A stretch of 64,000 nucleotides of DNA, from the NCBI GenBank assembly GCA_020809705.1, contig CP085827.1, forward strand, positions 6,386,001 to 6,450,000. Reading direction: 5' to 3'. This DNA comes from Calonectria ilicicola (lineage: Eukaryota > Ascomycota > Sordariomycetes > Hypocreales > Nectriaceae). The translations under genes and the position numbers were made by a program. Under the pieces are notes generated by a model. It did no database searches. It had not been told where the DNA came from and was given only the letters and a program-made list of their open reading frames with translations. Below are positions 1 through 10,858 of this stretch, in pieces. Every line of letters begins with the position of its first letter. Within the stretch, counting starts at the first letter, position 1.

Positions 1-437
1 TTATATGTCTAAATCGAATTGATAACTCACTCCTGGTCAATGAGCGGAACGAATTCACTTGGGATAAACCGCCTGGTCGTCTGAGACTTCTCAGCCGCAT
101 CAATAAGATTGAGCTGGGCCTGACTGCCAACATCAGTCTCCAAGTTAATGGTGGACACCACAGTGTCAACTTTGTGATCCTCTAGAATCTTTACAAGCCC
201 ATCTACGTCTGCGTAGTCAACTTTGAGGAACTGAGGAAAGTTGGGGGGTATATCCGTTGGAACCTGCGGGTTAGTCAGGATATTTTACTCTCAAGCAGTT
301 TCAGGGCTAATTCAGGAAGTCATATGTACCTTGCGGGATAGAATGAATACAGTGTGGCGAGATCCATGAAGTTGCAACTGCTCAACAACTGTTTTTCCAA
401 CCCCTCCTGTTCCCCCAGCAATAGCAAGGATGGCCAT
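1..437 (-). CDS. NmrA-like / isoflavone-reductase-like NAD(P)-binding protein, partial (3' end beyond the window)
   Basis: Reading from the ATG at 437, exon 1 (330-437, 36 codons) begins MAILAIAGGTGGVGKTVVEQ, a Rossmann GGxGGVG dinucleotide-binding loop. An intron (264-329, donor GTACAT, acceptor CAG) leads to exon 2 (31-263), which carries VDTVVSTI, a run of QAQLNLIDAA and RRFIPSEFVP, all typical of fungal NmrA-like/isoflavone reductase-like proteins. At 30 a GTGAGT donor starts a second intron that runs off the left edge, so the C-terminal part is missing. Members bind NAD(P)(H) and act either as reductases or as redox-sensing regulators; the substrate cannot be told here. Family call is strong; function is inferred. 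Confidence 0.8.
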
Positions 438-1442
438 GATGATGAAGTTGGATTATGTCGTATTGGATTAGATGATTGGATAAGACGGATGATATTCCTT
501 GAAAAATTTGAAAAATATTTTATCACCATGGTAATACACTGCAACAATATATGTAGAAATTGGGACCAATTCATATCGATTGCGGAGTGGATGTGGGATG
601 TGGGATGCGGGATACGAAGCGGAGTTTGTTTTGCGGAGTGGGGCTTGAAGCCGAGCTTGTGGAGCGAATGGATGGGACCAAAAACATGGAATTTTCAGTT
701 TTCGGTCTCACGATTAGAATCCAGAGGAATAATTAGATCATAATCACAAGGCACAGGTTGTTTGCAGGACTGCGGTGGCTGATTGATGCGTCAGAGTTAG
801 TGAGCTAGCATGGGTTGTGGTTGTGGAGGGATAGCGGAGATTGGTCATGCGCAATGACTAGTCTATCATAGCCAGGAGGATAGCTGTGTCGTCTTATTGG
901 GCTTATCGGTTCTGCGGTCTTTTCGGACCCCGAAACCGCTTTTCCCGGAAGTGTTCAGCGCTCACAATGCGGATGCCGCGCCTTCCCTACTCCCCTTGTT
1001 CTTTCAAGACCACATATTAGATACAATAGAACTCGCGGAGCTGCGATAAAGTAAAATGCTAATAGTATATCTTAAAATAAATTGGACAAACTTTCTAATT
1101 CAGGGCAATACATTACAAGCTGGGTTTTTTTGTCCAGATAAAAGCTGGGGTAATTTGACTCAAAACACGAACACCACTGATTTGCAACTGGTTCTCAACG
1201 ATGGCGGAGCATTCTAGATAATTTTGACATGTCTATAGAGTCGTTTAATTCGTATTATCAAAAACTAAAATTTCGAAGCTCATTTTAATAAGGCCAATGT
1301 CCAAGCACATTCCTCGTAGGTGAGTAGCTTATCTCATAGTCCTTGTCCAGAGAGCTATTGGACTTCACTTTAGCTTAAGTCTCACTAAGTATGCACTTAA
1401 CTAGTGAATAAATATCCGCCGAAAACATGGCATGGTAACTGA
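438..1442. other. intergenic, no gene recognised
   Basis: About 1 kb upstream of the NmrA-like gene. The short open frames here give no recognisable protein. It includes a G-rich stretch near 575-670 with repeated GCGGAGT/GTGGGATG words and an AT-rich stretch near 1030-1090. No RNA gene was recognised. Confidence 0.5.
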
Positions 1443-1919
1443 TCACACAGCATTCTCGCATTCCTCTGTCTCCTCGTCCAAAGAGTCGCTAGTCTCGGCT
1501 TCGGCTTCGGCTGCAGCTTGTCGTAGATATGCCCGTCTAGCACGGAGCGCATTTGCGGCTCGCCCCATACCAAACTTATCCACAAACGGCATGTGGACTG
1601 ATTGCTAGTCCTGATCTTCTGCTCCCTCCTTCGTCACTGTCAGCAACCAAGCGTCTTCCGACGGGGACCGCCTGCTGCATCGCTCCATGCTTTCCGACGC
1701 GTCTGATAGAGGGCACAGCCTATGCTGGATGGCACTTGCAGTCCGCACATGTCCGAATACTTCTTCCCACGTCAGGGCAAGCTTCTTGGCGAGCTTCGGT
1801 CTTTCGCTCAGGTCAGGATAGGAGCGCAGGTAATTGTCTTCTTCCAGTGTCCATCTATGAAGCTTTCCACGGGGATTTTTAGACAAACGAACAAGTCTAA
1901 TGACTGGAAACTTGGCGGC
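1443..1919 (-). pseudogene. Myb/SANT-like domain ORF interrupted by one in-frame amber codon
   Basis: On the minus strand, codons below 1919 encode HRWTLEEDNYLRSYPDL followed by a basic helix and TASAIQHRL, which resembles a Myb/SANT-type helix set (W near the start, acidic first helix). The frame hits TAG at 1605-1607, yet the same frame continues without shift for about 55 codons, ending at TGA 1443. That part is coding-like: arginine/alanine-rich (RAANALRARRAYLRQAAAEA) and then acidic. No GT-AG pair that would splice out the TAG was found. Upstream, a GTAAGT near 2004 and a CACTAAC branch-like site near 1933 suggest a missing first exon. It may be a degraded or mis-sequenced gene; a chance ORF is not excluded. 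Confidence 0.35.
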
Positions 1920-2009
1920 CAAATTAGGTTAGTGAATTGGTAGTTGCCAGCTGAACTCGGAAGTAAGGCATGGACAAGTGTTTGGAAACTCGTAGACACT
2001 TACGGATTG

Positions 2010-3422
2010 GTTTACGTTAGGGTTTTATCTTTATTGGGGAATAGCCGTACACGTTCAAATACCTTCAAGAAGTATGACCGTACACGAAATTGGGGTCTTT
2101 TGAGACCCTCAGACAACATAGCGAACAGACCCCCCCGTGTTCATGCCAATCTTGAAACCTAGAGCTGATGCTGTCATGAAACACTATTCAAGATCAGGCC
2201 TATTTTTTTTCTTGGTGGATTCACTTGATAAAAGTCGAGTGACGCAAATTTTGATCCTCAAAAAGGGCTCATAATAGTGAAATTAAGAATTGATATTGCG
2301 AGTGAGGCACTTCCATCGGTTGCTATCTATCCGGTTTTCTACTATCGGTATTACAACTTTTAAGATCCTTGTATCATAGACATAAATGGTGTAATCGCAG
2401 TGGCAGGATAAATAGCGACTAGAATTTAGCGGGAGTGCAGAGGTTAAAGAAAACATCATGTCAACGATTTGTACGAAATCAACTATGTTGGCGATATCAC
2501 ATGACTTACTGTTCCAGCCGGAATGTTGGATATAACTTCACTAAAATTAGACGTAAACACCATGTATACTGGGACGCATGCTAAATTGCGTCACGCATTT
2601 TGGGCCTGAGGGGAAGAATACTACCACCACTGGGTGTATCCCAGCTTATTCTGCCTAATATAAAAAAAAACCTTTAGGAAAAATCAGACCCTGATCGAGC
2701 CATAAACTTATGGCGAAAAAATGACGAGGGTGGCTGTGGTGCGAGTTGGGATTGCCCGAGCGTCTAAAGCCGTCTGCAGCCATCATAGCCACCCACCCCC
2801 ACTGTTCAAACCCAATATCCATAGCAGGAATAATGTCATGAGAGATAAATGGATAAATATTACCACGACCTAAAATAAAACTTCAGTAGTTGTCTGTGAA
2901 TGTGCAATAATGAAGAATACGAGAAAAAAACACACTAATAGATTCAAGTCCAGTCTTGCTAGAGTATTACATTCGGCACTAGACGCCAAACATTGAATCA
3001 CCCGCAATCTATTGGACGCTGCAGTGCATAGATAAGCTTAATCTTACCCCGAGACAATTTTGGAGAACACACACATAGATAGCCGGCACTAACTGATAAG
3101 GAAGGTCGGGAATGGGTGCTACACCTCCCTGTAAAAAAAAAACTGGGGAGAACAACAAAAGGTCAGGCAGCTTATTCCCCACCCCCAAAAAGTCCCGATA
3201 CGGATCGATACGGGTAATTTGCATGAGAGGAGCCGGTAAGTGGGAGACGGACAACTCCTTCACTCTTGCAAACCCAGGATGCTGCCCCACACATTCGGAA
3301 GGTGGACAATTTAGTCAGGTACGGAAGATGGAGGTTGGGTTTGACTCGCAGCTGAGCTGCATGTTCCAAGTGTTGGAGCAATCTTCATTCTATTTTTGTC
3401 TGTGTTCTATTGGATCTAACAT
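2010..3422. other. intergenic, no gene recognised
   Basis: AT-rich spacer of about 1.4 kb downstream of the TIM-barrel gene (its 3' side). Short A-runs occur near 2661-2670 and 3134-3143. No convincing protein, tRNA or repeat family was recognised. Confidence 0.45.
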
Positions 3423-4650
3423 CTAGTTTCCGTTGGCCCACTCCTCAAAAAGAACCTGGAGTCTTTTACCCTCGGTATCCGCCACCTCGGAGAAATCTCT
3501 GGCGGCTCCAAAGGGGTGATAAGGGTAAGGTCTTTACAAGGATTAGCAACTGCTTGGAGGCAGAGGGGAGTACGCCTAGAAAAACACTTACCCGTATTCC
3601 GGAACCCAAGTGATAGGCTCGTCACTCTTGTGTGCCTTGATACATTCCTTCCAGAAGTTCTCAAAGAACTTTCGTTCGGGCTCAAAGACAGGGTGAGTGG
3701 GGTCGGGGCATTGCGACGACTGGGTTGTACCCATACGTGCGTGGATGTGGGAGACCTGGATGATGAAATTTAATGTCATGTTCACTATAAATACCACGAA
3801 GTGAACTTACGTGTGGGATAATGGCTTGGAGGATTTCTCTATCCTGAGGGCTCTGGTCTAGGAGACGCTCACAAACGACAACCCAGTGAGAGATATCGGC
3901 AGTGATACGGAGTCTTGCTTTTGTCTTAGAACATGCTAGTGCGATCGGGTTAATGTGGAACATACTGGGGAACCTTCTTCAGGATGTGAGCGGAGGCATA
4001 GGGGTTGAAGAGCGCGCGCAGTCTGTGGGTCTCGTGTCGTACACGTCCCGCGAGACCGAGCTCAGCATCAACCTTAATGGTGCCCTCGAAGAATTCAACA
4101 GCTTCGTCAAGTGTCCAGTGGTCACTGTTCTTTCAAAGTCAATATTGATGATTATCGGTGAGCGCCCGATGCGGGGAGCCTGCTACGTACCAGCCAGAGT
4201 GTGTGTTGTAGTTGAAGGGTCTCAGGGTCTGGCAAATTTGAAGCTGATGTCGATAATCATCTACCACGCCAGCAGGGGTCAGATGAGGCCTGGGAGGCTC
4301 ATATTTCCAACCTGTGTGAATACTATGGCATAAAATTAGCCAAATCAATTTGCATCCTCAAGTGACCCGAGTAGTCACGTACAGAACGCTAATTTCTAGG
4401 CCAGCATCATCGGCAATCTTGCGGATGGTGGGAAAATCTTCCACTGGGAAAGGAGAGTAGTCGATTTCGACTCCGACTGCCAAGTCCAAAGGTGTCAATA
4501 ACTGCGGCTCGGTCCTAAAAAGGACACTGATATTGGGGAATGCATACAGTAGCCCTGCTCTTTCAAGGTAGGGAACCACTGCTTCCAGTGGCTGTAGTTG
4601 TCACCAGGGGGAACACCCCAGATAGTTCGGAATCGCAAGACTTGAGGCAT
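3423..4650 (-). CDS. sugar phosphate isomerase/epimerase-like TIM-barrel protein (AP-endonuclease 2 / xylose-isomerase-like fold)
   Basis: Seven exons assembled by hand: 4548-4650, 4383-4476, 4191-4322, 3966-4124, 3811-3913, 3592-3755 and 3423-3531. All joints keep frame and give 287 aa with an intact start (MPQVLRFRTIWGVPPGDN) and stop. Landmarks are GYFGVEID near residue 35, DEAVEFFEGT and RHETHR in the middle, LRITADISHWVVVCERLL near residue 165, SHIHARMG (metal-site-like His) near 200, and ITWVPEYGPYPYHPFG near 245. These are typical of the fungal xylose isomerase-like TIM-barrel family, thought to isomerise or epimerise sugars or sugar acids with a divalent metal. It lies divergent from the dehydrogenase at 6592. 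The exact substrate is unknown. No single reading frame shows the protein whole, so it is easily missed. Confidence 0.85.
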
Positions 4651-6591
4651 TTTGGTGGATTAGGGATAAAGACAAGAAAAAAACCGTTCTTCCTCTATAG
4701 GTTCAATTAGGAATGAAGCATCGATGCGGCTGCAATGCTGCGGGCCAGGCGCTGCTTTCTACTTGGAGATATCTCGATGGCTCCCGAGCTTAGACCGATT
4801 GCCCGAACCTGAACTGCACGTGGATGGAGCGAAAACCAGCTTTGGCAAGCGGAAAAATCTACCAAATGCGGAAAACTTGCCTAATTGGACTACTTGCTGC
4901 ATCGAAATACGCCAGCGACGGACTAGCCCCACGCTAGCTCAGAGGAAAGCATTTCGACTTAAGGCGTAATGTCGCACATGACAAGAAGCGAATTGCCCTG
5001 CCGGCCTCAAGTCCGATGTGATTTGTTTGTCGTTGGCCAGAATCTTCATCTCAATGGATTAAACCAATTCTGTTGGCGGGGTCAACCCCGTTGTTGCTGT
5101 AGTGTTGCATTTTGAGTCCTTGGGCCATCAGCCCCTCCCAACCCCCAACCCCTGCATTTCTTGATGCCGCACCTACCTACACAGTGACATGACGCCGTCA
5201 CATCTCCACCATACAAATGATATTTCACCTTTAGATCTGTTGTCGCTAAGGTATCCGACGGCACGTCAGAGGTCTCGGGCTTGGAATGGCAGTTTGGGGC
5301 AAATCAGGAAATAAGCCCCGAGGGCAATCAGTTGCTCAGTTTGGCCACTAGAACAGCCAAGGTGATCCGCTTCTCGCTGGCTCAACGGCTACAAATTCCA
5401 ATGGGAGCGCTGACAATGTGAGCAAGCGACAGCGCTAACATGAGAGCGTGGCGCCAACCCGAGACCTTCTTGTTTCGAGCTGAGCAGAGTCTTTTTAATA
5501 AATGATTCCTTAGACAGACATTGCGTGTGCGCAATTGACCAACAGCAAGCCGACGAGCCAGCCCACGTCGCAAATGGGGGTGACGCTGAAGAGTGGCTCA
5601 ATTTATTACCCACCACCACCACTCTTGGACACCACTTCTGGCGTTACGTCCCATTGCCCCGCGGCACCGCCTAAACGACAGCCACTTTTGAGGATTGCGT
5701 CGCGGCGGGCTTGGAGGAGATGGGACAGATGTATGTAAGCCAAGGCAATTGGGGCTCTGAGTGCAGCCGAGTGCATTTTCTGGTTGGACAGCGGCAGGCG
5801 GAGTGGATGCCCAATGTCCGTCCAGTCAGTTAATCGGTCGACTGGCTCGTTTCGAGCATGTGTCGCCGCTGTCACGTAAACAACCACCTTCTTTCTCAAT
5901 CCAAGCCAAGTAACGGCGTCGGGATATATAACTCCCACTCTTCCGGCCCAGACGTAGTGCAAATTGGGTCAGAAAGAGGGCGCTATCGTAAATAGTACGC
6001 GGGGTAAACGTCTTTACCCGTCTTGGTGTTGCAACATTGTGCCCGAATCTGACCCTCACATGCCGTTTTGGACCAGAACGGCGCATCAATCGTCCGCGTC
6101 TGCTATGTAACCCCGCGTGGGCCGAGACTCTACAGTAGGCATGTCGAGACTCTAGCTGGGATGATGGATGGATGATGCCCCTCCCCCAAGCGGCGGCGTC
6201 CCTCTCGGCAATGGGACTGAACCACACGCTTCAATCCACGACGCGCCCACTCCCGGCCGCCCCGTCATTCCCGATCTGCCATCATCTCGTCTCGCACGCT
6301 ACGCTAATCAGTCGTCCCCCGCAGAACCGCCACCCCCGCAGCCAACCCCGCCTTTGCCGTCCCTGTTCTAATTTGGAAAGAGTCCGCCGGGAGGCTGTTC
6401 ACAGGCATTCTCGCCGGCATCATGCATCGACATCGTTCCCCGCAGCCACGGGGTGCGAGGAGGCCGAGCCATGTCCGAATGTCGAGGTCAGTACATAAAA
6501 CGTCGCCGAAATGATACCCAAAAAATGAGAATACCAATCCTCTCTCAATTCCCCTCACACATATCTCTACATCGTGAAAAATTGATCCACA
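4651..6591. promoter_or_regulatory. divergent intergenic/promoter region between the TIM-barrel and dehydrogenase genes
   Basis: A 1.9 kb spacer between two outward-facing starts. The right half (about 5500-6500) is GC-rich with pyrimidine-rich tracts. Just upstream of the 6592 ATG is a C/T-rich leader (6541-6570), usual for strongly expressed fungal genes. Overlapping ORFs on both strands here show no recognisable domain and are taken as chance frames in GC-rich DNA. Confidence 0.45.
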
Positions 6592-8167
6592 ATGGCGTCT
6601 GAGACGATGAAGGCTGTCAACTACCATGCACCTTTCCAGGTCAAGGTGCAGGAGATCCCCAAGCCCACGATTCAGCACCCCGACGATGTCATCGTCAAGG
6701 TTACCACTGTGAGTTAATCTTGCATGACGGTGATGCTAGATCGCTCCAAGCTAACCACTCTTTAGGCCGCCATCTGCGGTTCCGATCTTCAGTAAGCGCG
6801 CGCACTTACATGGGTTGGAGGAGCGGAAACTGACCGGAATGCAGCATGTACGAGGGTCGAACTGCCGCTGAGCCTGGCATCACCTTTGGTAAAGCACCTT
6901 GATGGCCGTCGTATTGCGACGCATGCTAACACACGATAGGTCACGAGAACATGGGTATTGTCGAGGAGCTGGGTGAGGGTGTGACCCTCCTCAAGAAGGG
7001 CGACCGTGTAGTCATGCCATTCAACGTGGCCGACGGCCGCTGCCGCAACTGCGAGGAGGGCAAGACTGCCTTCTGCACTGGTGTCAACCCTGGTTTCGCT
7101 GGTGGTGCCTATGGTATGTAATTTGACATGACGATTATAAACAATTCTAACGAGAGAAATAGGTTACGTTGCCATGGGTCCCTACCGTGGTGGTATGATT
7201 GGCTCGTCTCCACCATCATTGTTCACTCTAACAAATTATGATAGGCCAGGCTCAATACATTCGAATTCCCTATGCCGACTTCAACGCACTGAAGCTGCCT
7301 CCTGGCAAGGAGTTTGAGTCCGACTTTATCCTCTTGGCTGGTGAGTACAAAGTACTATTTTTCTATTGTCGCGATTGTGCTAACAGAGACAACCACAGAT
7401 ATTTTCCCCACCGGCTGGCACGGTGTTGAGATTTCTGGTTTCCAGTCCGGCGAGAGCATCGCTGTTTTCGGTGCTGGTCCAGTCGGTCTGATGGCTGCTT
7501 ACTCCGCCCAGATTCGCGGTGCCTCTCGCGTCTATGTCGTTGATCGTGTTCCTGAGCGTCTTGCCGCTGCTGAGAAGATTGGCTGCACCCCCATTGACTT
7601 TACCAAGGGAGATGCCGTCGATCTGATTCTCGAGTCCAACGGCGGCGAGGTTGACCGCTCTGTTGACGCTGTTGGTTACCAGGCTGTTGACAAGGCCGGC
7701 TCTAGCGAAGTGCCCAACATTGTTCTTGAGAACATGATCCGCGTGACTCGTGCCTGTGGTGGTCTTGGAATTCCAGGTCTCTATGTCCCAAGGTCAGTCG
7801 CCCTGCCTCTTCTGGAGTATCCAATAACTAACCATCCATAGTGACCCCGGTGCTCCCGACTCTGCCGCCGCCAAGGGTATGATCAGCCTTAGCTTCGGAA
7901 AGCTCTTCGAGAAGGTAAGTAAGACGTGGCGGTTTGATGAACTTTGCTGACAGGGTCTCTCAGGGTCTTAAACTCGCCACTGGTCAGTGCAACGTGAAGG
8001 CATACAACAGATATCTGCGAGACCTCATTATTTCTGGCAAGGCCAAGCCCAGCTTTGTCGTTTCTCACGAGATCAACATCGACGAAGCTGAGGTTGCCTA
8101 TGAGAAGTTTGACAAGCGAATTGACGGTTATACCAAGGTGCTCATCCACCCCAACGGTGGCTTTTAG
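6592..8167 (+). CDS. zinc-dependent alcohol dehydrogenase family, glutathione-independent formaldehyde dehydrogenase-like
   Basis: Nine exons: 6592-6708, 6766-6791, 6845-6888, 6940-7113, 7163-7192, 7245-7340, 7399-7792, 7842-7914 and 7964-8167. They join in frame to 385 aa. It is a medium-chain dehydrogenase/reductase: AAICGSDLH holds the catalytic-zinc Cys, ITFGHENMG the zinc His/Glu, GRCRNCEEGKTAFC the structural-zinc lobe, and FGAGPVGLMAAYSAQ the NAD-binding Rossmann loop followed by acidic VVDRVPERL. The DRSVDAVGYQA stretch and the C-terminal TKVLIHPNGGF match fungal proteins annotated as glutathione-independent formaldehyde dehydrogenase. The likely reaction is NAD-linked oxidation of an alcohol or aldehyde; formaldehyde as the true substrate is only by family name. 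The start has a good context (CACAATGGC). Confidence 0.9.
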
Positions 8168-8599
8168 TTTGGATATATTCTAGTGATGATTATGAAAGTT
8201 CACGACAGTCTTCGGGGGTTGTGTGTATATATAACGGCATTGAGAAGTTGAGCGGAGTTGACGGGGAGTCAACAAAAATTGCAAGCCCTGAATGTTAAAA
8301 CAAATTCGAAACTGAACCTTGATCGTTTTTTATCGCGTGAATGGCAAAAGGCGAATTGGAATTTCATTTCAAATCAGTAGTGATGTCAGTGTGCGCGCCG
8401 CTCTCGCCGAGTTATCTGCACAAATAATTGTAGCGTTTGTTAATGAAGGTAGAAACAATGTCCAATTTCTTTAGACAAGAATAGGAATATTGAAGAAGAA
8501 CATCACATGTACCCAATAGCTTTTGATACCGCGTGATAATTAACTGGCTCTTCTTAAGAAAGATACTGTCTTCTGTAGATAAATATCAGTTCTGGAGAT
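8168..8599. other. convergent 3' region
   Basis: A 432 bp spacer between the 3' ends of the dehydrogenase and the sugar transporter. AT-rich, consistent with two 3' UTRs; nothing else seen. Confidence 0.5.
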
Positions 8600-10283
8600 T
8601 TAGAGCTGATATGAACCCATTTTCCTTGGACTAATTTTGAGTTGAAACAAGCGATCAATCTCGTCGTATCGTCGGCCCTTGAGTTCCGGGACATAGAACC
8701 AACTCCAAATCAAGGCAAATATGGACAGTCCTCCAAACACAAATCCAACCTTCCCTTTGAGATTTCCTTCATCCGGGTTCACCATGTATGGGATGGCGAA
8801 GTTCATTATAATACCCATGACTGCCTGAGTAGCTGTGGCCAACGCGACGGTCTTTGCCTTGAGTGCAGTACTACTTGCTTCTCCGAGAATTGCAAACGCC
8901 ATTGCTCCAACAGTCGCAAAATAAACAAAGGCGTAGATAACAGTGCATGCAGATTGCACCCATTTTGCTGCATTTGTGGGAACAACATCCATGATACCAA
9001 TGAGCATCAGAAGGACTGTAAGAGACACCATACCAGTCAAGAATATTTTACGTCGACCAAAGGTGTTAACGACAAACCAACTGCAGATGTTTCCAGCAAC
9101 ACCACAGGCTGTAACACCCACCCCCAAGTCAAAACTGCGAGAATCCGCAAGTCCTGCGAGCTGGAAGAAGTAGGTTGAGTAGCCGAGAGCAAAGATAATA
9201 CCGACACAGTGTTGACAAACAAAAACGCCGATGCTAATCAGGGTTCGTGTAAGATCAACTCCTTGGAAGCACTGCCTCCAGGAGGCCTCCTCAACTCGAC
9301 TAGAATCCTCTTCTGCGATTGTTTCCTCGAGACCCGCCAATTTCGCTTCGACATTGATGTTTGGTCCGTACAGTTTGAGGAGAGATCGCTTCGCGGCATC
9401 GCGTTTGCCCTTGCGAGCAAGATACCAAGGGGTCTCTGGGACAAATGGGAGTCCGGTGGCCAGAAAAAGGATGAAGAAAAACTGAGTTGCAAAGGGACCT
9501 CGGTATGCCCAATGGTCAGTACGCTCACCAAAGGCCTTGACGACAGCATTGGAGAGGAGCTGGCCAACTGCGATTCCAAGGTTGACACCAGTAGTAGACA
9601 TGCCACGGAGGACAACAGGTGCAATTTCTGAGGTTGCTAACGGCCCAATGGTTAGGTAGAATCCTAATCCAAGACCTAGAATAAGTTTTGAGACCACAAA
9701 TGCCGCATTGGAAGTCGAAAACATTTCGCCGAAAATGCCACCACTGGTAATAATAAGGCCAATGAGAAGTGAATTCTTTCTTCCGATATAGTCGCAGATC
9801 CAGGAGCAGCAAAAACCACCGAAAAATTGGCCAACGCTACTGACAGTGTTGAATGCGGTCTGCCAGTCAGCTGGTAGAACTGCTATACCATCTTTGACAT
9901 ATCTGTGCCATACGTGTTACTATTTTACTTCATCCATTACTCTCAAAGCGATGCGTACCCGAAATCACGCCGAAAAGCCTCGACAGAAATCATAGCTCCG
10001 TTAATTTGAGCATCAAATCCCCTAAACATCGGTATTATTAGCCAGAAGCCTCAAATCCTGAAAGGACTTCAACTTACCATCCTACTCCAGCCATTGCCCA
10101 ATAAAAGGACCACCACGCAAGCGCTGGGTGATCTCTAAAAACTTTCTTAATGGTGAGTCCGTGCTCCTCTTGGCGGTCTGTATCGACTCTTTCCTCTTTG
10201 GTGTCTGCAAATTCAAGGCCAGATACCCTTGGCTCGGATATATGCTCATCCTTGGCTCGCGTAATAGCATTGGGGGACGTCAT
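8600..10283 (-). CDS. MFS sugar transporter (fungal sugar/H+ symporter family, maltose/alpha-glucoside permease type)
   Basis: Three exons: 10078-10283, 9959-10021 and 8600-9902, joining in frame to 523 aa. A soluble N-terminus (about 45 aa) is followed by WSFYWAMAGVGWGFDAQINGAMI, the hallmark first helix of fungal sugar porters. Next come the CDYIGRKNSLL loop (D-x-x-GRK/R between helices 2 and 3), then EIAPVVLRG, VPETPWYL (PESP-like motif after helix 6), the second-half NTFGRRKIFL loop and the C-terminal VPELKGRRYDEIDRLF (PETKG-like). Twelve membrane helices are expected at the plasma membrane, importing a sugar by proton symport. The gene faces away from a Zn2Cys6 regulator 575 bp upstream and points toward the dehydrogenase. 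The sugar itself cannot be predicted. Confidence 0.9.
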
Positions 10284-10858
10284 GATGGTGATAGTTGCTA
10301 GCCGTATTTAGAAGACCTGGGTCTTCAATCTCCGGCTTGTTTATAGGCTGATGAACCCTTTCAAAGGTCATTTCTTGACCGATAGGGAAGTTCTCCATAT
10401 ATATAACTTTTTTCGCCATGACTATACCTCCCTCCCTCGTATCCCATCTCGCCATTGAAGCGCCCCGAGGCGGTGGCGTTCAAAGCAGCCCATCGGCTTA
10501 ATCCGCATCCTAACGAATTCAAAGTCACACGACAATGAATCGGATGTGAAACCGCTGGACGAACTAGAGAATGTGGGGAGCCGAACGAGCTGGGGTCATC
10601 ACGCGGGTTAGTTTGCGGGGAACGCCTCTAGCATTCAAGAGCGACATTCCGCGACCGGATTGTTCCAAGCCAGTGGTGTCACTTTTGGGCCCACTGAGTG
10701 ACATCCTGGTCGGCAGCGCTGCATTAAAGAGCGAGACTCCCCGAGACAAAACCGAAAACTCCAACTATTGGCTTCCAGGGACGTCTTGTTGACTGGAAAA
10801 CTGCCAAGCGAGCTGCTCCCCGTTGCAATCCCCTTGCGGCAGCAGTCCAGCGAGCCCC
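10284..10858. promoter_or_regulatory. shared divergent promoter of sugar transporter and Zn2Cys6 regulator
   Basis: A 575 bp interval between the transporter start (10283, minus) and the regulator start (10859, plus). A TATATATAA stretch lies at about 10397-10406 upstream of the transporter. The arrangement suggests co-regulation, which is an inference from layout only. Confidence 0.4.

Noticed and set aside
2737..2820. tRNA-Leu-like words (GCCCGAGCGTCTAAAGCC and TGTTCAAACCC) at A-box/B-box-like spacing
   Set aside because: The acceptor and T stems do not pair and no anticodon arm could be drawn; at best a decayed tRNA relic or SINE head.
5606..6227. Overlapping minus-strand ORFs of 118 and 133 codons
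   Set aside because: They lie in GC-rich promoter DNA, overlap each other in different frames, and encode no recognisable protein.
8642..9178. 178-codon plus-strand ORF
   Set aside because: Antisense shadow of the sugar transporter exon 3.
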